Assembly: GCF_003660445.1 (NCBI RefSeq)
Contig: NZ_QZVQ01000011.1
Coordinates: 1 to 64,000 of the forward strand
Source of the DNA: Croceibacterium ferulae
GTDB taxonomy: Bacteria > Pseudomonadota > Alphaproteobacteria > Sphingomonadales > Sphingomonadaceae
DNA: 64,000 nt
Direction of reading: 5' to 3'
Shown: one piece after another, positions 9,433-19,377 of the stretch
Layout: every line of letters starts with the position of its first letter
Position numbering within the stretch: position 1 is the stretch's first letter
Notes under the pieces: model-generated
What the model was told of the DNA's origin: nothing
What the model saw: only the letters and a program-made list of their open reading frames with translations
Database searches by the model: none
Position numbers and translations under genes: made by a program

Positions 9433-10462
9433 GCCGTTCGTCCGGCGGGTCGTCTGGCCGCTGCGACGCCGCTGGCGTGCGCTGACTCCGCGTGCCGGCA
9501 TCCTGATGTATCATCGGGTGGCGACCGAAGCGGTCGATCCGTGGAACCTGTGCGTCAGCCCGGAGCATTTCGAGCAGCAGATCGAGCTGCTCGCTCGGCG
9601 CCGCGCGGCAGTGGACCTCGGCGCCTTTGCGGGCGAGGACGTGATCGATCGAAAAGGCAGCAAGCTGGCCGTGACCTTCGACGATGCGTACCGCGACAAT
9701 CTGGAGGTCGCGCTGCCGATCCTGGAACGGCATGGCGTACCGGCAACCATCTTCGTGATCTCGGATGCGCTGGGCCGCACCCGCGAATTCTGGTGGGATG
9801 CGCTCTGCCGTGCCGTGCTGGAAAGCGGCGACCTGCCCACCACGCTGGAAATCACGCTGGGTGGTCATGAGCGCAGCTTCGTCATCGACGATGACAGCGC
9901 CGCCGTGATGGCCCCCGGCCGCTGGAACGCCGACCGGGAAGAACCGCGCACGGGGCGCGAGCGCCTGTATATGGATCTGTGGAACGCCATTGTGGTGCTG
10001 CCGCCTGCGGACCAGGATGCGGCTGTGGCCACGATCCTGCTATGGGCCGGCATGCCGGTGGCCGGACCGGAAAGCCGCCGCCCCGCTACCCGTGAACAGA
10101 TCGCCGCGCTGGCCGATCATCCGCTGGTCCGGATCGGCAATCACACCCGCCACCACCCCAGCCTGCCCGATCACGACGCGGCGCGGCAGCGGGATGAGAT
10201 CGCCGGCTGCCAGCGTGCGCTGGAGGATCTGGCGGGCGGGCCGATCGACCGGATGAGCTATCCCTTCGGCCGCAACGATGCCGCATCGCGCCGCATCATT
10301 GCGGAACTCGGCATACCGGTCGCCTGCACCAGCTATCCGGCGGCGATCACCCGCACCACCCCGCGCGACCAGTTGACCCGCCTGCAGGTGCTGGATCAGG
10401 ACAGCGAAAGCTTTGCCCGCTGGCTGCGCGACGACCACGCCCTGCTGGAAGGTGCCGCATGA
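9398..10462 (+). CDS. Polysaccharide deacetylase (NodB homology) family protein
   Basis: NodB-type carbohydrate esterase (CE4-like), 354 residues from the ATG at 9398. Motif 1 is TFDDAYRDN (metal-binding Asp pair), motif 2 is HTRHHPSL (the H-x-x-x-H ligands) and motif 3 is YPFGRND. About 130 residues sit between motifs 1 and 2, longer than the minimal domain, as in WbmS/O-antigen-type deacetylases. No signal peptide is evident, so it may act on lipid-linked or nucleotide-linked sugars in the cytoplasm. It overlaps the methyltransferase gene by 35 bases and the next gene by ATGA, so the three are translationally coupled. Confidence 0.87.
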   Translation: MAPKLSSFLKSKPFVRRVVWPLRRRWRALTPRAGILMYHRVATEAVDPWNLCVSPEHFEQQIELLARRRAAVDLGAFAGEDVIDRKGSKLAVTFDDAYRDNLEVALPILERHGVPATIFVISDALGRTREFWWDALCRAVLESGDLPTTLEITLGGHERSFVIDDDSAAVMAPGRWNADREEPRTGRERLYMDLWNAIVVLPPADQDAAVATILLWAGMPVAGPESRRPATREQIAALADHPLVRIGNHTRHHPSLPDHDAARQRDEIAGCQRALEDLAGGPIDRMSYPFGRNDAASRRIIAELGIPVACTSYPAAITRTTPRDQLTRLQVLDQDSESFARWLRDDHALLEGAA

Positions 10463-11463
10463 GCGACACCCCGCTGATCACTGCCGTGATGATCTTCCGC
10501 AATGGGGAGGACTACATCGCCGAGGCGATCGGGAGCATCCTGGCGCAGAGCTTCACCGATTGGGAGCTGGTGCTGGTCGATGACGGCAGTTGGGACGGGG
10601 CGACCGCCATCGCGAAAGACTTTGCCGCCGCGCATCCCGGCCGCATCCGCTACATCGAGCATCCCGACCACGCCAATCTGGGCATGAGCGCGTCGCGCAA
10701 TGCCGGTGTTGCCGCCGGGCGCGGGCGCTACATCTCCTTCCTGGATGCGGACGACATCTGGCTGCCGGAGCGGCTGGGCGTGTTCGTGGAGGTGGCGCGC
10801 CAGTTCCCCGCAGCAGGCATGATCTACGGTTCCACGCTGTACTGGTATAGCTGGGCTGGGGATGGGGAGAGCTATCTGGGGGAGCAGGACCAGCCCGGCG
10901 ACATGCAGCTGCCGGTGCGGCGGCTGATCCCGCCTCCGGTGGCGCTGAGAAAGTTCATCAACACGGCGGGCGGCTGCCTGCCCGGCATCTGCAGCCTGCT
11001 GGTGCGGCGCGACGCCTATGATGCGGTCGGCGGCTTCGAGCCGAGCTTTCGCGGATTGTACGAGGACCAGGTCTTCCTCAGCAAGATGACCGCGACTCAG
11101 CCGGTGGTGGTGATCGCGGAGGTGCTGGATCACTACCGCCAGCACGCCGCCTCCTGCTGCTCGCAGGCGCTGACCACCGGGGAGTATGACCCTGTCGGCT
11201 ACCACCCGGCCCGCGGCACCTATCTGCGCTGGCTGCAGGCCTATCTGCGCACGATCGGGCTGGACGATGCGGCGCTGGACCGGGCAGTGGCGCGGCAGCT
11301 GCGGCCCTATCGCTTGCCCGGCTACATCCCGGTGGACAGGCGGGTCCGCCGGCTGTGGAACGGGGCGACGCGGCGGATCAGGGCGGCAACGCCGGGCGCG
11401 GTGCTGCGGCAATGGTGGCGACTGAGCGCCTGGCGGCACGCCCGCCGCGCGGGCCGGACCTAG
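10459..11463 (+). CDS. Family 2 glycosyltransferase
   Basis: Inverting GT-A fold glycosyltransferase, 334 residues, expected to use a nucleotide-sugar. The N-terminal domain has ITAVMIFRNGEDYIAEAI, LVLVDDGSWDGAT and the metal-binding DxD-type motif FLDADDIWLPERL near residue 97. A second acidic cluster, GLYEDQVFLSKM near 200, is in the place of the catalytic base region. The C-terminal 90 residues are basic and lack membrane helices. The start overlaps the deacetylase stop as ATGA, and the 3' end meets the ABC transporter gene tail-to-tail with a 4-base overlap. Confidence 0.9.
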   Translation: MSDTPLITAVMIFRNGEDYIAEAIGSILAQSFTDWELVLVDDGSWDGATAIAKDFAAAHPGRIRYIEHPDHANLGMSASRNAGVAAGRGRYISFLDADDIWLPERLGVFVEVARQFPAAGMIYGSTLYWYSWAGDGESYLGEQDQPGDMQLPVRRLIPPPVALRKFINTAGGCLPGICSLLVRRDAYDAVGGFEPSFRGLYEDQVFLSKMTATQPVVVIAEVLDHYRQHAASCCSQALTTGEYDPVGYHPARGTYLRWLQAYLRTIGLDDAALDRAVARQLRPYRLPGYIPVDRRVRRLWNGATRRIRAATPGAVLRQWWRLSAWRHARRAGRT

Positions 11464-13367
11464 CGCGAGACGCCCAGCTCGCTCTCCAGCCTGCTGCCGA
11501 CCTCCTGCAGCCGCAGCATCCGGCTATACAGGCCGCCGCTGCCCGCCAGCGCAGCGGGCGTGCCCTGTTCGACCACCTGCCCGCGATCGAGCACGATCAC
11601 GTGATCGGCGTCCCGGGTGGTGGCCAGCCGGTGCGCGATGACCAGCACGGTGCGGTCCGCCGCCCCCCGGCGCAAGGTCGCCAGCACCTCCGCCTCGGTG
11701 ACGGAATCCAGCGCATTGGTCGCCTCGTCCAGGATCAGGATGGCGCCGGGCCGCAGCAATGCGCGGGCGATCTCGATTCGCTGGCGCTGCCCGCCCGACA
11801 GCAGCACGCCGCGCTCCCCCACCTGGGTGTCGTAGCCGAGCGGCAGGCCGGCGATGAAGTCGTGGATTTCCGCCGCGCGGGCGGCTTCCTCGATCTCGCC
11901 CTGGCTGGCATCGGGCCGCGCCCAGGCGATGTTCTCGCGCACCGATCCGGAGATCAGGCCGGTATCCTGCCCGGATATCGCCAGCTGCGCCCGCCACCAG
12001 CCAAGGTCCAGCTCCATCAGCGGGGTGCCCGCGACGCTGATGGTGCCGCTGTCCGGATCGTGGAAGCGATAGAGCAGGTTGGTGATCGTCGACTTGCCCG
12101 CGCCCGATGCGCCGACCAGCGCCGTGGTCCTGCCCAGCGGGATGGTGAACGTGGCATCGGCCAGGGCCGCCCGCCGTTCCTGCGACTTGCCGTCATAGGA
12201 GAAACTGATCCGGTCGAACACGATCTGGCCCTCCAGAGCCGGCAGGCGGGCGGTCCCGGTCGCCCGGCGTGACCAGGCGGGGAGCGCATCGACCCGCGAC
12301 ACGGAGGCAAGCGAGGCATCGGCCTGCACCAGCCCGGTGCGGCTCCGCTCCAGCGCGGCGATGTTGGGCTGCAGCCGATGAAGCAGCGCGATAAAGGCGA
12401 TCAGCGATGCCTGGCCCAGGTCGATCCACACCGCGGCGATCAGCAGCAGGGCGACGATCGCGGCATAGGCCACCTCCTGCATCCCGGAGATCGCGTTGTT
12501 GACCCGGGCGAGGTCGACATCGATCCGCATCAGGCGCCGGGTTATGTCCACGAACTGCTGTTGTACCTGCGGTTCCTGGCCATAGGCACGGGTCATCCGC
12601 ATATTGTCCAGCAATTCATATGACCGGACAGAATAGGCCTCCGCTCCCCGCACCTTGGCCGTTCCCAGGTCGCGCACGCGCTTGTCGGCCGCCCGTCGGA
12701 TGATCGACACGGCCGTGACCAGCAGACCGGCGATCAGCGTCAGCTCGGGCGAGATCAGCAGCAGCAGCGTGCCTAGCGCCAGCACGATGCAGGCAGAGGA
12801 GAAGAGGTCGAACACGGCGAAGATGGCGTCCGTGACGTTCCACACCTCCGTATCCAGCGTGTTGATCAGGGTGCCGTGATCGGTGACGCACAGGAACTGG
12901 TAATCGCTGTCGAGCAGCCGCTGGTGGATACGGCCGGCCAGCTCCAGGCTCAGCCGGCTGCCCAGCACCACCACATTGATGCTGTTGATATAAGTCAGCA
13001 CCACGCGCGCGGCGACCAGCGCCACGATGAAGCCGGCGATCATGAACAGGCGGTTGTCCACCCCTGCAAGATCGACCAGCTGCGACAGGATGCGCGACAG
13101 CGCGCCGCCCTCGTCATCCATCAGGCTGCTGCCGGTGAACAGGATACCGATCAGTGGGATCAGCATGGAAATGCTGAGCCCGTCCATGATGGAAATCAGC
13201 ACGCTGAACACCAGCAGCATGGCAATGCGCAGCGGAAAAGCACGGAACGCCTCCCGCACCCAGGCGAATATCAACCGCCTCACGTCAGCCGGAACATCCG
13301 GTCTGTTGCGATCACGGTCAAATGCGCCCCCATCTGTTGCCGCATCCGGCGGATCGATCCGCCTCAC
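11460..13367 (-). CDS. ABC exporter, fused permease and ATPase (MsbA-like)
   Basis: A 635-residue half-transporter that would work as a homodimer in the inner membrane. The N-terminal half (about 45-345) has six hydrophobic helices, e.g. IAMLLVFSVLISIMDGLSI and TLLLLISPELTLIAGLLV. The nucleotide-binding domain has Walker A GASGAGKST, a Q-loop (AISGQDTGL), the signature LSGGQRQR, Walker B ILILDEATNALD and the switch His in VIAHRLATTR. Exporters of this shape move lipids, lipid-linked glycans or peptides; the convergent glycan genes make a glycan or glycolipid substrate plausible. It is on the opposite strand, so it is not in their operon. Confidence 0.9.
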   Translation of the reverse strand: MRRIDPPDAATDGGAFDRDRNRPDVPADVRRLIFAWVREAFRAFPLRIAMLLVFSVLISIMDGLSISMLIPLIGILFTGSSLMDDEGGALSRILSQLVDLAGVDNRLFMIAGFIVALVAARVVLTYINSINVVVLGSRLSLELAGRIHQRLLDSDYQFLCVTDHGTLINTLDTEVWNVTDAIFAVFDLFSSACIVLALGTLLLLISPELTLIAGLLVTAVSIIRRAADKRVRDLGTAKVRGAEAYSVRSYELLDNMRMTRAYGQEPQVQQQFVDITRRLMRIDVDLARVNNAISGMQEVAYAAIVALLLIAAVWIDLGQASLIAFIALLHRLQPNIAALERSRTGLVQADASLASVSRVDALPAWSRRATGTARLPALEGQIVFDRISFSYDGKSQERRAALADATFTIPLGRTTALVGASGAGKSTITNLLYRFHDPDSGTISVAGTPLMELDLGWWRAQLAISGQDTGLISGSVRENIAWARPDASQGEIEEAARAAEIHDFIAGLPLGYDTQVGERGVLLSGGQRQRIEIARALLRPGAILILDEATNALDSVTEAEVLATLRRGAADRTVLVIAHRLATTRDADHVIVLDRGQVVEQGTPAALAGSGGLYSRMLRLQEVGSRLESELGVSR

Positions 13368-13544
13368 GCGAGTCGGGCCATCGCGGTAGTGTGGCGAAAA
13401 ACACTTAGCAACCTCTTCACAGCCCCACGATCCTGCACCGTTCGAAACGATACCGTTCGCTCATACAGGACAATCGCGGTCGCTCCCAGCCCACCGTCTG
13501 GGGCGACGACTTGCCGTAAACTTTACGTGCAGGGTGAAAGGTTT

Positions 13545-15713
13545 ATGCTGCCAGTTGTTCGTTTATTGTCGGAGTTCATGGTGCATCCTGTTTTCCTCGC
13601 CGCTACCGCATTGTCGCTGATCATGTCGTCCTCCGTGCAGGCCCAGACGCAGGGCACCACGCAAGCCGCCGCGCCCGTCCAAAGCAATCCGCTGCTCGCC
13701 ATGTGGAGCGGCTCCTATGGCGGCGTCCCTCCGTGGGACCAGGTTCGTCCCGAGCTGTTTCCGGAAGCCTTCGCCACCGCGCTGGCCGAACGGCAGGCCG
13801 AGTATGAGGCGATCGCGAGCAATCCCGAAGCCCCCACCTTTGCCAACACCTTCGTGCCGATGCAGCTGGCGGGCGAGCAGCTGGGCCGCGTGAACGCCCT
13901 GTTCGGCGTGATGACCAGCAACATGAACAATCCCGCCTATCAGGCGCTGGACGCCGAATGGTCGCCCAAACAGGCTGCGGCGCAGGATGCGATCACCTTC
14001 AACCCAGCGCTGCTCGCCCGGATCGAAGCGATCTACAATGCGCGCGAAACCAGCGGTCTGGATGCCGAACAGCAGCGGCTGGTGACGCGCACATACGAAT
14101 CCTTCGTGCGCCAGGGTGCCAGGCTGGATGCCGGTCAGAAGGCCCGCCTGTCAGAAATCAATCAGCAGCTGGCCAGCAACTTCGCCACCTATTCCGAGAA
14201 GCTGCTGACGGACGAGGCGACCTACATCGCGGTAACGGACGAGAGCGAGCTCGCCGGCGTGCCCGCCAGCGTGAAGTCCGTGGCCCGCGCCGCCGCGCAG
14301 GAGCGTGGGCTGGAAGGCTGGGCCATCGTCAACACCCGCTCCGCGGTGGACCCGGTGCTGACCTTCGCCACCGACCGTGCCTTGCGCGAGAAGGTCTGGC
14401 GCGCTTTCGTTAACCGCGGTGACAATGGTGGCGCCAGCGATACCAACGCCACGATCGCCGCCATCCTGCAGCTGCGGGACGAGCGGGCGGAGCTGCTGGG
14501 CTTCGACAATCATGCCGAGTGGCGGATGCAGGACACCATGGCCAAGACGCCGGCCGCTGCGACCGACCTGATGATGCGCGTCTGGCCCGCCGCCACCGCC
14601 CGCGTGGCGGAAGAGGTGCGCGACATGCAGGCGATCGCGGAAGCGGAAGGCGCCGGGCTGACGATCGAGCCGTGGGATTACCGCTTCTACCAGGAGAAGG
14701 TGCGCAAGGCTCGCTACGATCTCGATCAGGCGGAGCTGAAGCCGTATTTCGCGCTCGACAACATGATCGACGCGGCGTTCTGGTCGGCCAACCAGCTGTA
14801 CGGCCTGCAGTTCGAAGAGATCAGCGGCACCGTGCCGGTGTTCGAGCCGAACGTGCGCGTGTGGCACGTGAAGGACAAGGACGGGGCGGAGGTCGGCCTG
14901 TTCTACCGCGACGATTTCGCGCGCACGGGCAAGCGTTCCGGTGCCTGGGCGACCACCTATCGCAGCCAGCGCGACTTGCCGCCAGCCAAGAACGTGCTGT
15001 CATCCAACAACAACAATTTCGCCAAGGGCGCGCCGGGCGAGCCCGTGCTGATCAGCCTGGACGATGCGGAAACGCTGTTCCACGAATTCGGCCACGCGAT
15101 CCATTCCATGCTGCAGGACGTGACCTATCCTGGCCTTGCCGGCACGCCGCGCGATTTCGTGGAATATCCCAGTCAGGTGAACGAGCATTGGCTGCTGACG
15201 CGCGAAGTGCTGGACCGCTTCGCCCGGCATTATGAAACGGGTGAGCCGATGCCGCAGGAGTTGCTGGACAAGGTCAAGGCCGCGCAGACCTTCAATCAGG
15301 GCTTCGCCACTGTGGAATATCTGGCCAGTGCCATCGTCGACATGAAGCTGCACACAGCGACGGAGCCGGTGACCGATCCGGACGCGTTCGAGCGGACCGC
15401 ACTGGCCGAGATCGGCATGCCGCGCGAACTGGTGATGCGTCACCGCCTGCCGCAGTTCAATCACCTGTTCTCCTCCGACGCCTACTCGGCCGGCTATTAC
15501 AGCTACCTGTGGTCCGAGACGATGGACGCGGACACCTGGGCCGCGTTCGAGGAAGCCGGCGGTGCGTGGGACAAGGCGACGGCTGACCGCTTCGCGGAAC
15601 TGCTCCTGTCTACCGGCAACGAGACCGACCGGGCCGAGGCCTATCGCGCATTCCGCGGCCGCGATCCGGATGTGAAGGCGCTGCTGCGCATTCGTGGCTT
15701 CCCGGCCGAGTAA
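13545..15713 (+). CDS. Secreted M3 family metallopeptidase (Dcp/oligopeptidase A type)
   Basis: Zinc peptidase of the thimet-oligopeptidase family, 722 residues, close to peptidyl-dipeptidase Dcp. The metal site is HEFGH (residues 513-517) inside LFHEFGHAIHSML, with the third ligand in FVEYPSQVNEHW (Glu540). The N-terminus reads as a signal peptide ending near SSSVQAQ, so the enzyme is periplasmic and would recycle oligopeptides. Two ATGs are possible: 13545, preceded by AGGGTGAAAGG, or 13578, which gives a shorter signal peptide; I chose the first for its better ribosome-binding site. The gene is divergent from the ABC exporter across about 180 bases and ends in a clear hairpin terminator. 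Confidence 0.92.
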   Translation: MLPVVRLLSEFMVHPVFLAATALSLIMSSSVQAQTQGTTQAAAPVQSNPLLAMWSGSYGGVPPWDQVRPELFPEAFATALAERQAEYEAIASNPEAPTFANTFVPMQLAGEQLGRVNALFGVMTSNMNNPAYQALDAEWSPKQAAAQDAITFNPALLARIEAIYNARETSGLDAEQQRLVTRTYESFVRQGARLDAGQKARLSEINQQLASNFATYSEKLLTDEATYIAVTDESELAGVPASVKSVARAAAQERGLEGWAIVNTRSAVDPVLTFATDRALREKVWRAFVNRGDNGGASDTNATIAAILQLRDERAELLGFDNHAEWRMQDTMAKTPAAATDLMMRVWPAATARVAEEVRDMQAIAEAEGAGLTIEPWDYRFYQEKVRKARYDLDQAELKPYFALDNMIDAAFWSANQLYGLQFEEISGTVPVFEPNVRVWHVKDKDGAEVGLFYRDDFARTGKRSGAWATTYRSQRDLPPAKNVLSSNNNNFAKGAPGEPVLISLDDAETLFHEFGHAIHSMLQDVTYPGLAGTPRDFVEYPSQVNEHWLLTREVLDRFARHYETGEPMPQELLDKVKAAQTFNQGFATVEYLASAIVDMKLHTATEPVTDPDAFERTALAEIGMPRELVMRHRLPQFNHLFSSDAYSAGYYSYLWSETMDADTWAAFEEAGGAWDKATADRFAELLLSTGNETDRAEAYRAFRGRDPDVKALLRIRGFPAE

Positions 15714-15723
15714 CCAGCCCGAC

Positions 15724-15768
15724 ATTCCGCCGGCGGCGCTGCGCTGCCGGCGGAATCGAACTGTTTTA
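15724..15768 (+). terminator. Rho-independent terminator after the M3 peptidase
   Basis: Perfect 11-base arms ATTCCGCCGGC (15724-15734) and GCCGGCGGAAT (15746-15756) around an 11-base loop, followed shortly by TGTTTTAT. It isolates the peptidase transcript from the receptor gene. Confidence 0.8.
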
Positions 15769-15810
15769 TCCAACCTTGTCAGACACCCCTTGCATAGTGC
15801 CGGCCATTTA

Positions 15811-15824
15811 GGTTAGCGCTAACA
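15811..15824. promoter_or_regulatory. LacI-type operator 1 upstream of the TonB receptor
   Basis: GGTTAGCGCTAACA contains a perfect 12-base palindrome, GTTAGCGCTAAC (15812-15823), with the central CG typical of LacI/GalR operators. It is very like the xylose-repressor (XylR) motif described for Caulobacter xyl promoters, as I recall it. It lies 47 bases before the receptor start, so a bound repressor would block the promoter region. Confidence 0.75.
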
Positions 15825-15845
15825 TATAAACGGCGCGGCACTTGA

Positions 15846-15859
15846 TGTTAGCGCTTACA
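15846..15859. promoter_or_regulatory. LacI-type operator 2 upstream of the TonB receptor
   Basis: TGTTAGCGCTTACA is a near-perfect palindrome (one mismatched pair) with the same core as operator 1, whose centre is 35 bases upstream. It ends 11 bases before the receptor ATG and directly precedes the ribosome binding site AAGGGGAGAG, so it would cover the transcription start or the 5' leader. Confidence 0.72.
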
Positions 15860-15870
15860 AGGGGAGAGTA

Positions 15871-18800
15871 ATGAGACTGACAACCGCGCCAGCGACGGTG
15901 TTTAGCCGTGCCGCCAAGATCCGCCAGGGTTCCTCGATCATCGCTCTCGCGATCACGCTGGCAGCTGTTCCGGCTTGGGGCCAGAGCACGTCCGGCCCCG
16001 ATTCGTCGCCCGTGCCGGCCGATGACCAGGAAGTGCCCGCCCCCACAGCGGAAACTGTCGCAGGCCAGACGGTCAACGCGGCCGGCGAAACGGTCAATGC
16101 CGACGGCACCATCGTGGTGACAGGCTTCCGCCGTTCGCTGCAGAGCGCGCAGGATATCAAGCGCAACTCCGACTCGATCGTCGATTCGGTCACGGCGGAG
16201 GATATCGGCGCCCTGCCCGACCGCTCAGTCGTGGAGACGCTGCAGCGCATTCCCGGCGTGTCGATCACCCGCTTCGCCGCTGGCGTGGACCCGGACCACT
16301 TCTCGTCAGAAGGTTCAGGCGCGACGGTCCGCGGTCTCACCTATGTGCAGTCGCAGTTCAATGGGCGGGAGGCGTTCTCCGCCCTGAACGGTCGCTCGCT
16401 CGGCTTCCAGGACGTGCCGTCCGAACTGCTGGGCGGGGTGGACGTGTTCAAGTCGCCCACCGCGGATCGCATCGAAGGCGGCATCTCGGGCATCGTGAAC
16501 CTGCGCACCCGCGTGCCGTTCGATTCGGCAGGCTCCTATCTCGCCGGCACGGTCGAAGCCAATTACGGCGACTTCGTGGAGAAGTTCGCCCCGACCGTCT
16601 CGGTCGTCGGCAGCACCCGTTGGGAAACGCCGGTCGGCGACATCGGCATCCTCGGCAGCGTGGTCTACTCACAGCTGTTCACCCGCAGCGACCGCCTGCA
16701 GCTTTCCTCGTTCCGGAACCGGCCGATCTACACGGACGGTACCCGTACCGACGTGGTCGCATTCGATGGGGCGACGCAGCAGGGCGTGGGCCTGTTCCCG
16801 CGCGGCGCGGTGATCGGCAGCGACGACCGTGACCGCGAACGCTACGGCTATGCCGCGGCGGCGCAGTGGCGCTCCAACGACGGATCGATGGAAGCTACAT
16901 TCCAGTTCCTGCGTTCCGACGCTCGGCTGGCCTGGACCGAAAACACGATCGAAATCGCGACGGACAACGTCACGGCAGCGGGCGACAGCCGCGCGCGGGC
17001 GGGCACCTCCATCTCGTTTGACGAGGACAATGTGTTCGAACGCGGCCTGATCACCGGTCCCACCGGCTGGCGGGACGATCAGAACAATCCGGAAGGGACG
17101 CTCGCACGCCTCCGGACACCCGCTTTCGGCCTGCAGTCGAACAATCAGTACCGCGAACATACCGAACGCAGCGTCACGGACGATTACGGGTTCAACTTCA
17201 AGTGGGACGTCAACGACCGCCTCGGAGTGTCGCTGGACTACAGCCACATCGAATCCACCGGTGAGGTGGTCGATAACGGCATCTGGGGCTCCGGCTACCA
17301 GGATGCGCTGATCGAATTGAACGGCGGCGACTTCCCGCTGGTCAACTTCGTGGCTCCGCAAACATGCGAGACCACAGCCACCAACGCCCAGGGCATCTGC
17401 CAGGGCGCACCCGGCTCCAGCGGTGCTTACCCGACCTATCTCAGCGGGCAGAATGCCGGCTTCAGCGATCCGTCGGCCAATTTCTGGCGCAGCGCAATGG
17501 ACCATGTGGAGGAATCCGAAGGCAATTCGGACGCGTTCCGCGTGGACCTGGATTACGCCTTCGACGACAGTTCCTTCCTCAAATCCGTGCAGGTCGGCTA
17601 CCGCTACGCCAATCGCAATCAGGTGGCGCGGGTCTCCGCCTACAATTGGGGCGTGTTGTCCGAACAATGGGGCAATGGCGGACCGGTATGGATGGACGAA
17701 TCGATCGGGGGCCCTGGCGCCGACCAGACCGGTCCGAACTCGCAGGAAGGCCAGTACGCGCAATATCAATGGCAGAACTTCATGCGCGGGCAGGCGAACA
17801 ACCCGGCCTTCAACCAGGGTCGCCTGTACTGGACCGGCAACCCGGCCAGCGATTATGCCAGCTATGTCGCCTTTGCGAAGTCGATCCGGGACGAATGGCT
17901 GCAGCCGGGCGCAGCGGCGCCGACCGGTGGTTCCACCGGCTGGGTTCCGCTGAACGAACGGCCGGGCGTGCTGGCGAACTCGCAGTACCTGCCGGGCGAG
18001 GTGAATCCGATCGAGGAAACCAATCATGCCGCCTATGTCATGGCGCGCTTTGATGCGGATCTGAGCAATGGCTGGCGCTTCAACGGCAATGTCGGCCTGC
18101 GCTACAGCACCACGGACCGGGTCAGCAGCGGCTTTATCCAGTTCCCCACCGCCGATCCGCTGACGCCTGATGCCAATTGCCGTGAAACGATCCAGCAGAT
18201 CGTCAATCCGGCACCAGGGGACGAGGTGCCGACGACCAACACGATCGCGGCCGGCTGCGCCTACCTGTATTCGAACCCGGGCCTGCGGGCGGATGTCCGC
18301 GACTTCTCCAACGCCGCGTTCGAGCCCAACGACGTCAACACCAGCTACGACTACTGGTTGCCGGCCGTGAACCTGAAGCTGGAAGTAGGCGGCGGGCTGC
18401 AGTTCCGCGCGGCCTACTTCAAGGGCATCTCTCCGCCCAACACGCGTGACATCCGGAACTACACGCCTGTGGTCATCGCGCCGCAGGTGCCGATCGGGCA
18501 GGAACTGACGGTGGTGCCCAACCTGGCCACGGCCGATCCGAACGACGGCATCATCCAGGGCGAAAGCGCCGTGGTGGTGGAAGGGCGCGGCGTGCGCGGC
18601 GGTGCGGCGGACCTGCTGCCGGTGACCTCCGACAATTTCGACCTGACCGCGGAATGGTACTTCAACCCGGTCGGATCGCTGACGCTGTCGGCCTTCTACA
18701 AGGAGATCAAGGGCGTGGTGGTGTTCGACACCCAGCGCCAGAGCTTCACCAATAACGGGCAGACCTTCGACGTCGTGCTGACGCGGGAGCTGAACGCGCC

Positions 18801-19353
18801 GGAAACCGGCAAGGTCAAGGGCTTCGAACTGGCCTACCAGCAGACCTACGACTTCCTGCCGGGCGCCCTGTCCGGACTGGGGATCCAGGCGAACTACACC
18901 TTTGTGGACAGTTCGGGTGTGCCGCAGCCCACGCTGGAAGCGGGCGATCCGTCCGTGGTGGGTGACTTCGTGTCCAACATCGATGTCTCGGGCTTCCCGC
19001 TGCAGGGCCTGTCGAAGCACAATTTCAACGTCACCCCGTTCTTCGACTACAAGGGCCTGTCGCTGCGCGCTTCCTACGCCTGGCGCTCCCGCTACCTGCT
19101 GACCACGCGTGACGTGATCGTGCCTTACGATCCGGTGTTCCAGGAGAAGTATGGCCAGCTTGATGCGTCCATCTTCTTCCAGGCGACGAAAAACGTCCGC
19201 ATCGGCGTGCAGGGCGTGAACCTGGCCAACAGCATCACCCGCACATCCGTGGCGGTTGAGGGGCCCGGCGGGGCGGATGACGTTCGCATCATCCCGCGTG
19301 GCTGGTTCATGAACGATCGCCGCTTCTCGGCCATCGCCCGCTTCACCTTCTGA
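15871..19353 (+). CDS. TonB-dependent receptor of xylan locus A
   Basis: Outer-membrane, TonB-energised uptake receptor, 1160 residues, in the size class of sphingomonad/Caulobacter carbohydrate receptors. A signal peptide ends near residue 38 (AVPAWGQ). A TonB-box-like IVVTGFRRS lies near residue 80 and opens the plug domain (SIVDSVTAEDIGALPDRSV, then LQRIPGVSITR). The rest is beta-barrel, ending in the C-terminal phenylalanine (IARFTF) needed for Bam recognition. Two LacI-type operators in its leader and the neighbouring GH10/GH43/GH9 genes point to xylo-oligosaccharides as substrate; that is inference from context. The gene stands alone and is closed by a strong terminator. Confidence 0.92.
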   Translation: MRLTTAPATVFSRAAKIRQGSSIIALAITLAAVPAWGQSTSGPDSSPVPADDQEVPAPTAETVAGQTVNAAGETVNADGTIVVTGFRRSLQSAQDIKRNSDSIVDSVTAEDIGALPDRSVVETLQRIPGVSITRFAAGVDPDHFSSEGSGATVRGLTYVQSQFNGREAFSALNGRSLGFQDVPSELLGGVDVFKSPTADRIEGGISGIVNLRTRVPFDSAGSYLAGTVEANYGDFVEKFAPTVSVVGSTRWETPVGDIGILGSVVYSQLFTRSDRLQLSSFRNRPIYTDGTRTDVVAFDGATQQGVGLFPRGAVIGSDDRDRERYGYAAAAQWRSNDGSMEATFQFLRSDARLAWTENTIEIATDNVTAAGDSRARAGTSISFDEDNVFERGLITGPTGWRDDQNNPEGTLARLRTPAFGLQSNNQYREHTERSVTDDYGFNFKWDVNDRLGVSLDYSHIESTGEVVDNGIWGSGYQDALIELNGGDFPLVNFVAPQTCETTATNAQGICQGAPGSSGAYPTYLSGQNAGFSDPSANFWRSAMDHVEESEGNSDAFRVDLDYAFDDSSFLKSVQVGYRYANRNQVARVSAYNWGVLSEQWGNGGPVWMDESIGGPGADQTGPNSQEGQYAQYQWQNFMRGQANNPAFNQGRLYWTGNPASDYASYVAFAKSIRDEWLQPGAAAPTGGSTGWVPLNERPGVLANSQYLPGEVNPIEETNHAAYVMARFDADLSNGWRFNGNVGLRYSTTDRVSSGFIQFPTADPLTPDANCRETIQQIVNPAPGDEVPTTNTIAAGCAYLYSNPGLRADVRDFSNAAFEPNDVNTSYDYWLPAVNLKLEVGGGLQFRAAYFKGISPPNTRDIRNYTPVVIAPQVPIGQELTVVPNLATADPNDGIIQGESAVVVEGRGVRGGAADLLPVTSDNFDLTAEWYFNPVGSLTLSAFYKEIKGVVVFDTQRQSFTNNGQTFDVVLTRELNAPETGKVKGFELAYQQTYDFLPGALSGLGIQANYTFVDSSGVPQPTLEAGDPSVVGDFVSNIDVSGFPLQGLSKHNFNVTPFFDYKGLSLRASYAWRSRYLLTTRDVIVPYDPVFQEKYGQLDASIFFQATKNVRIGVQGVNLANSITRTSVAVEGPGGADDVRIIPRGWFMNDRRFSAIARFTF

Positions 19354-19377
19354 CCGCAGCTCCCTGCGCGGTCTTCC

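Noticed and set aside
12876-13544. Open frame extending the M3 peptidase about 220 codons upstream
   Set aside because: It is antisense to the ABC exporter gene, histidine/glutamine-rich without any domain, and lies before a good signal peptide with its own ribosome binding site at 13545.
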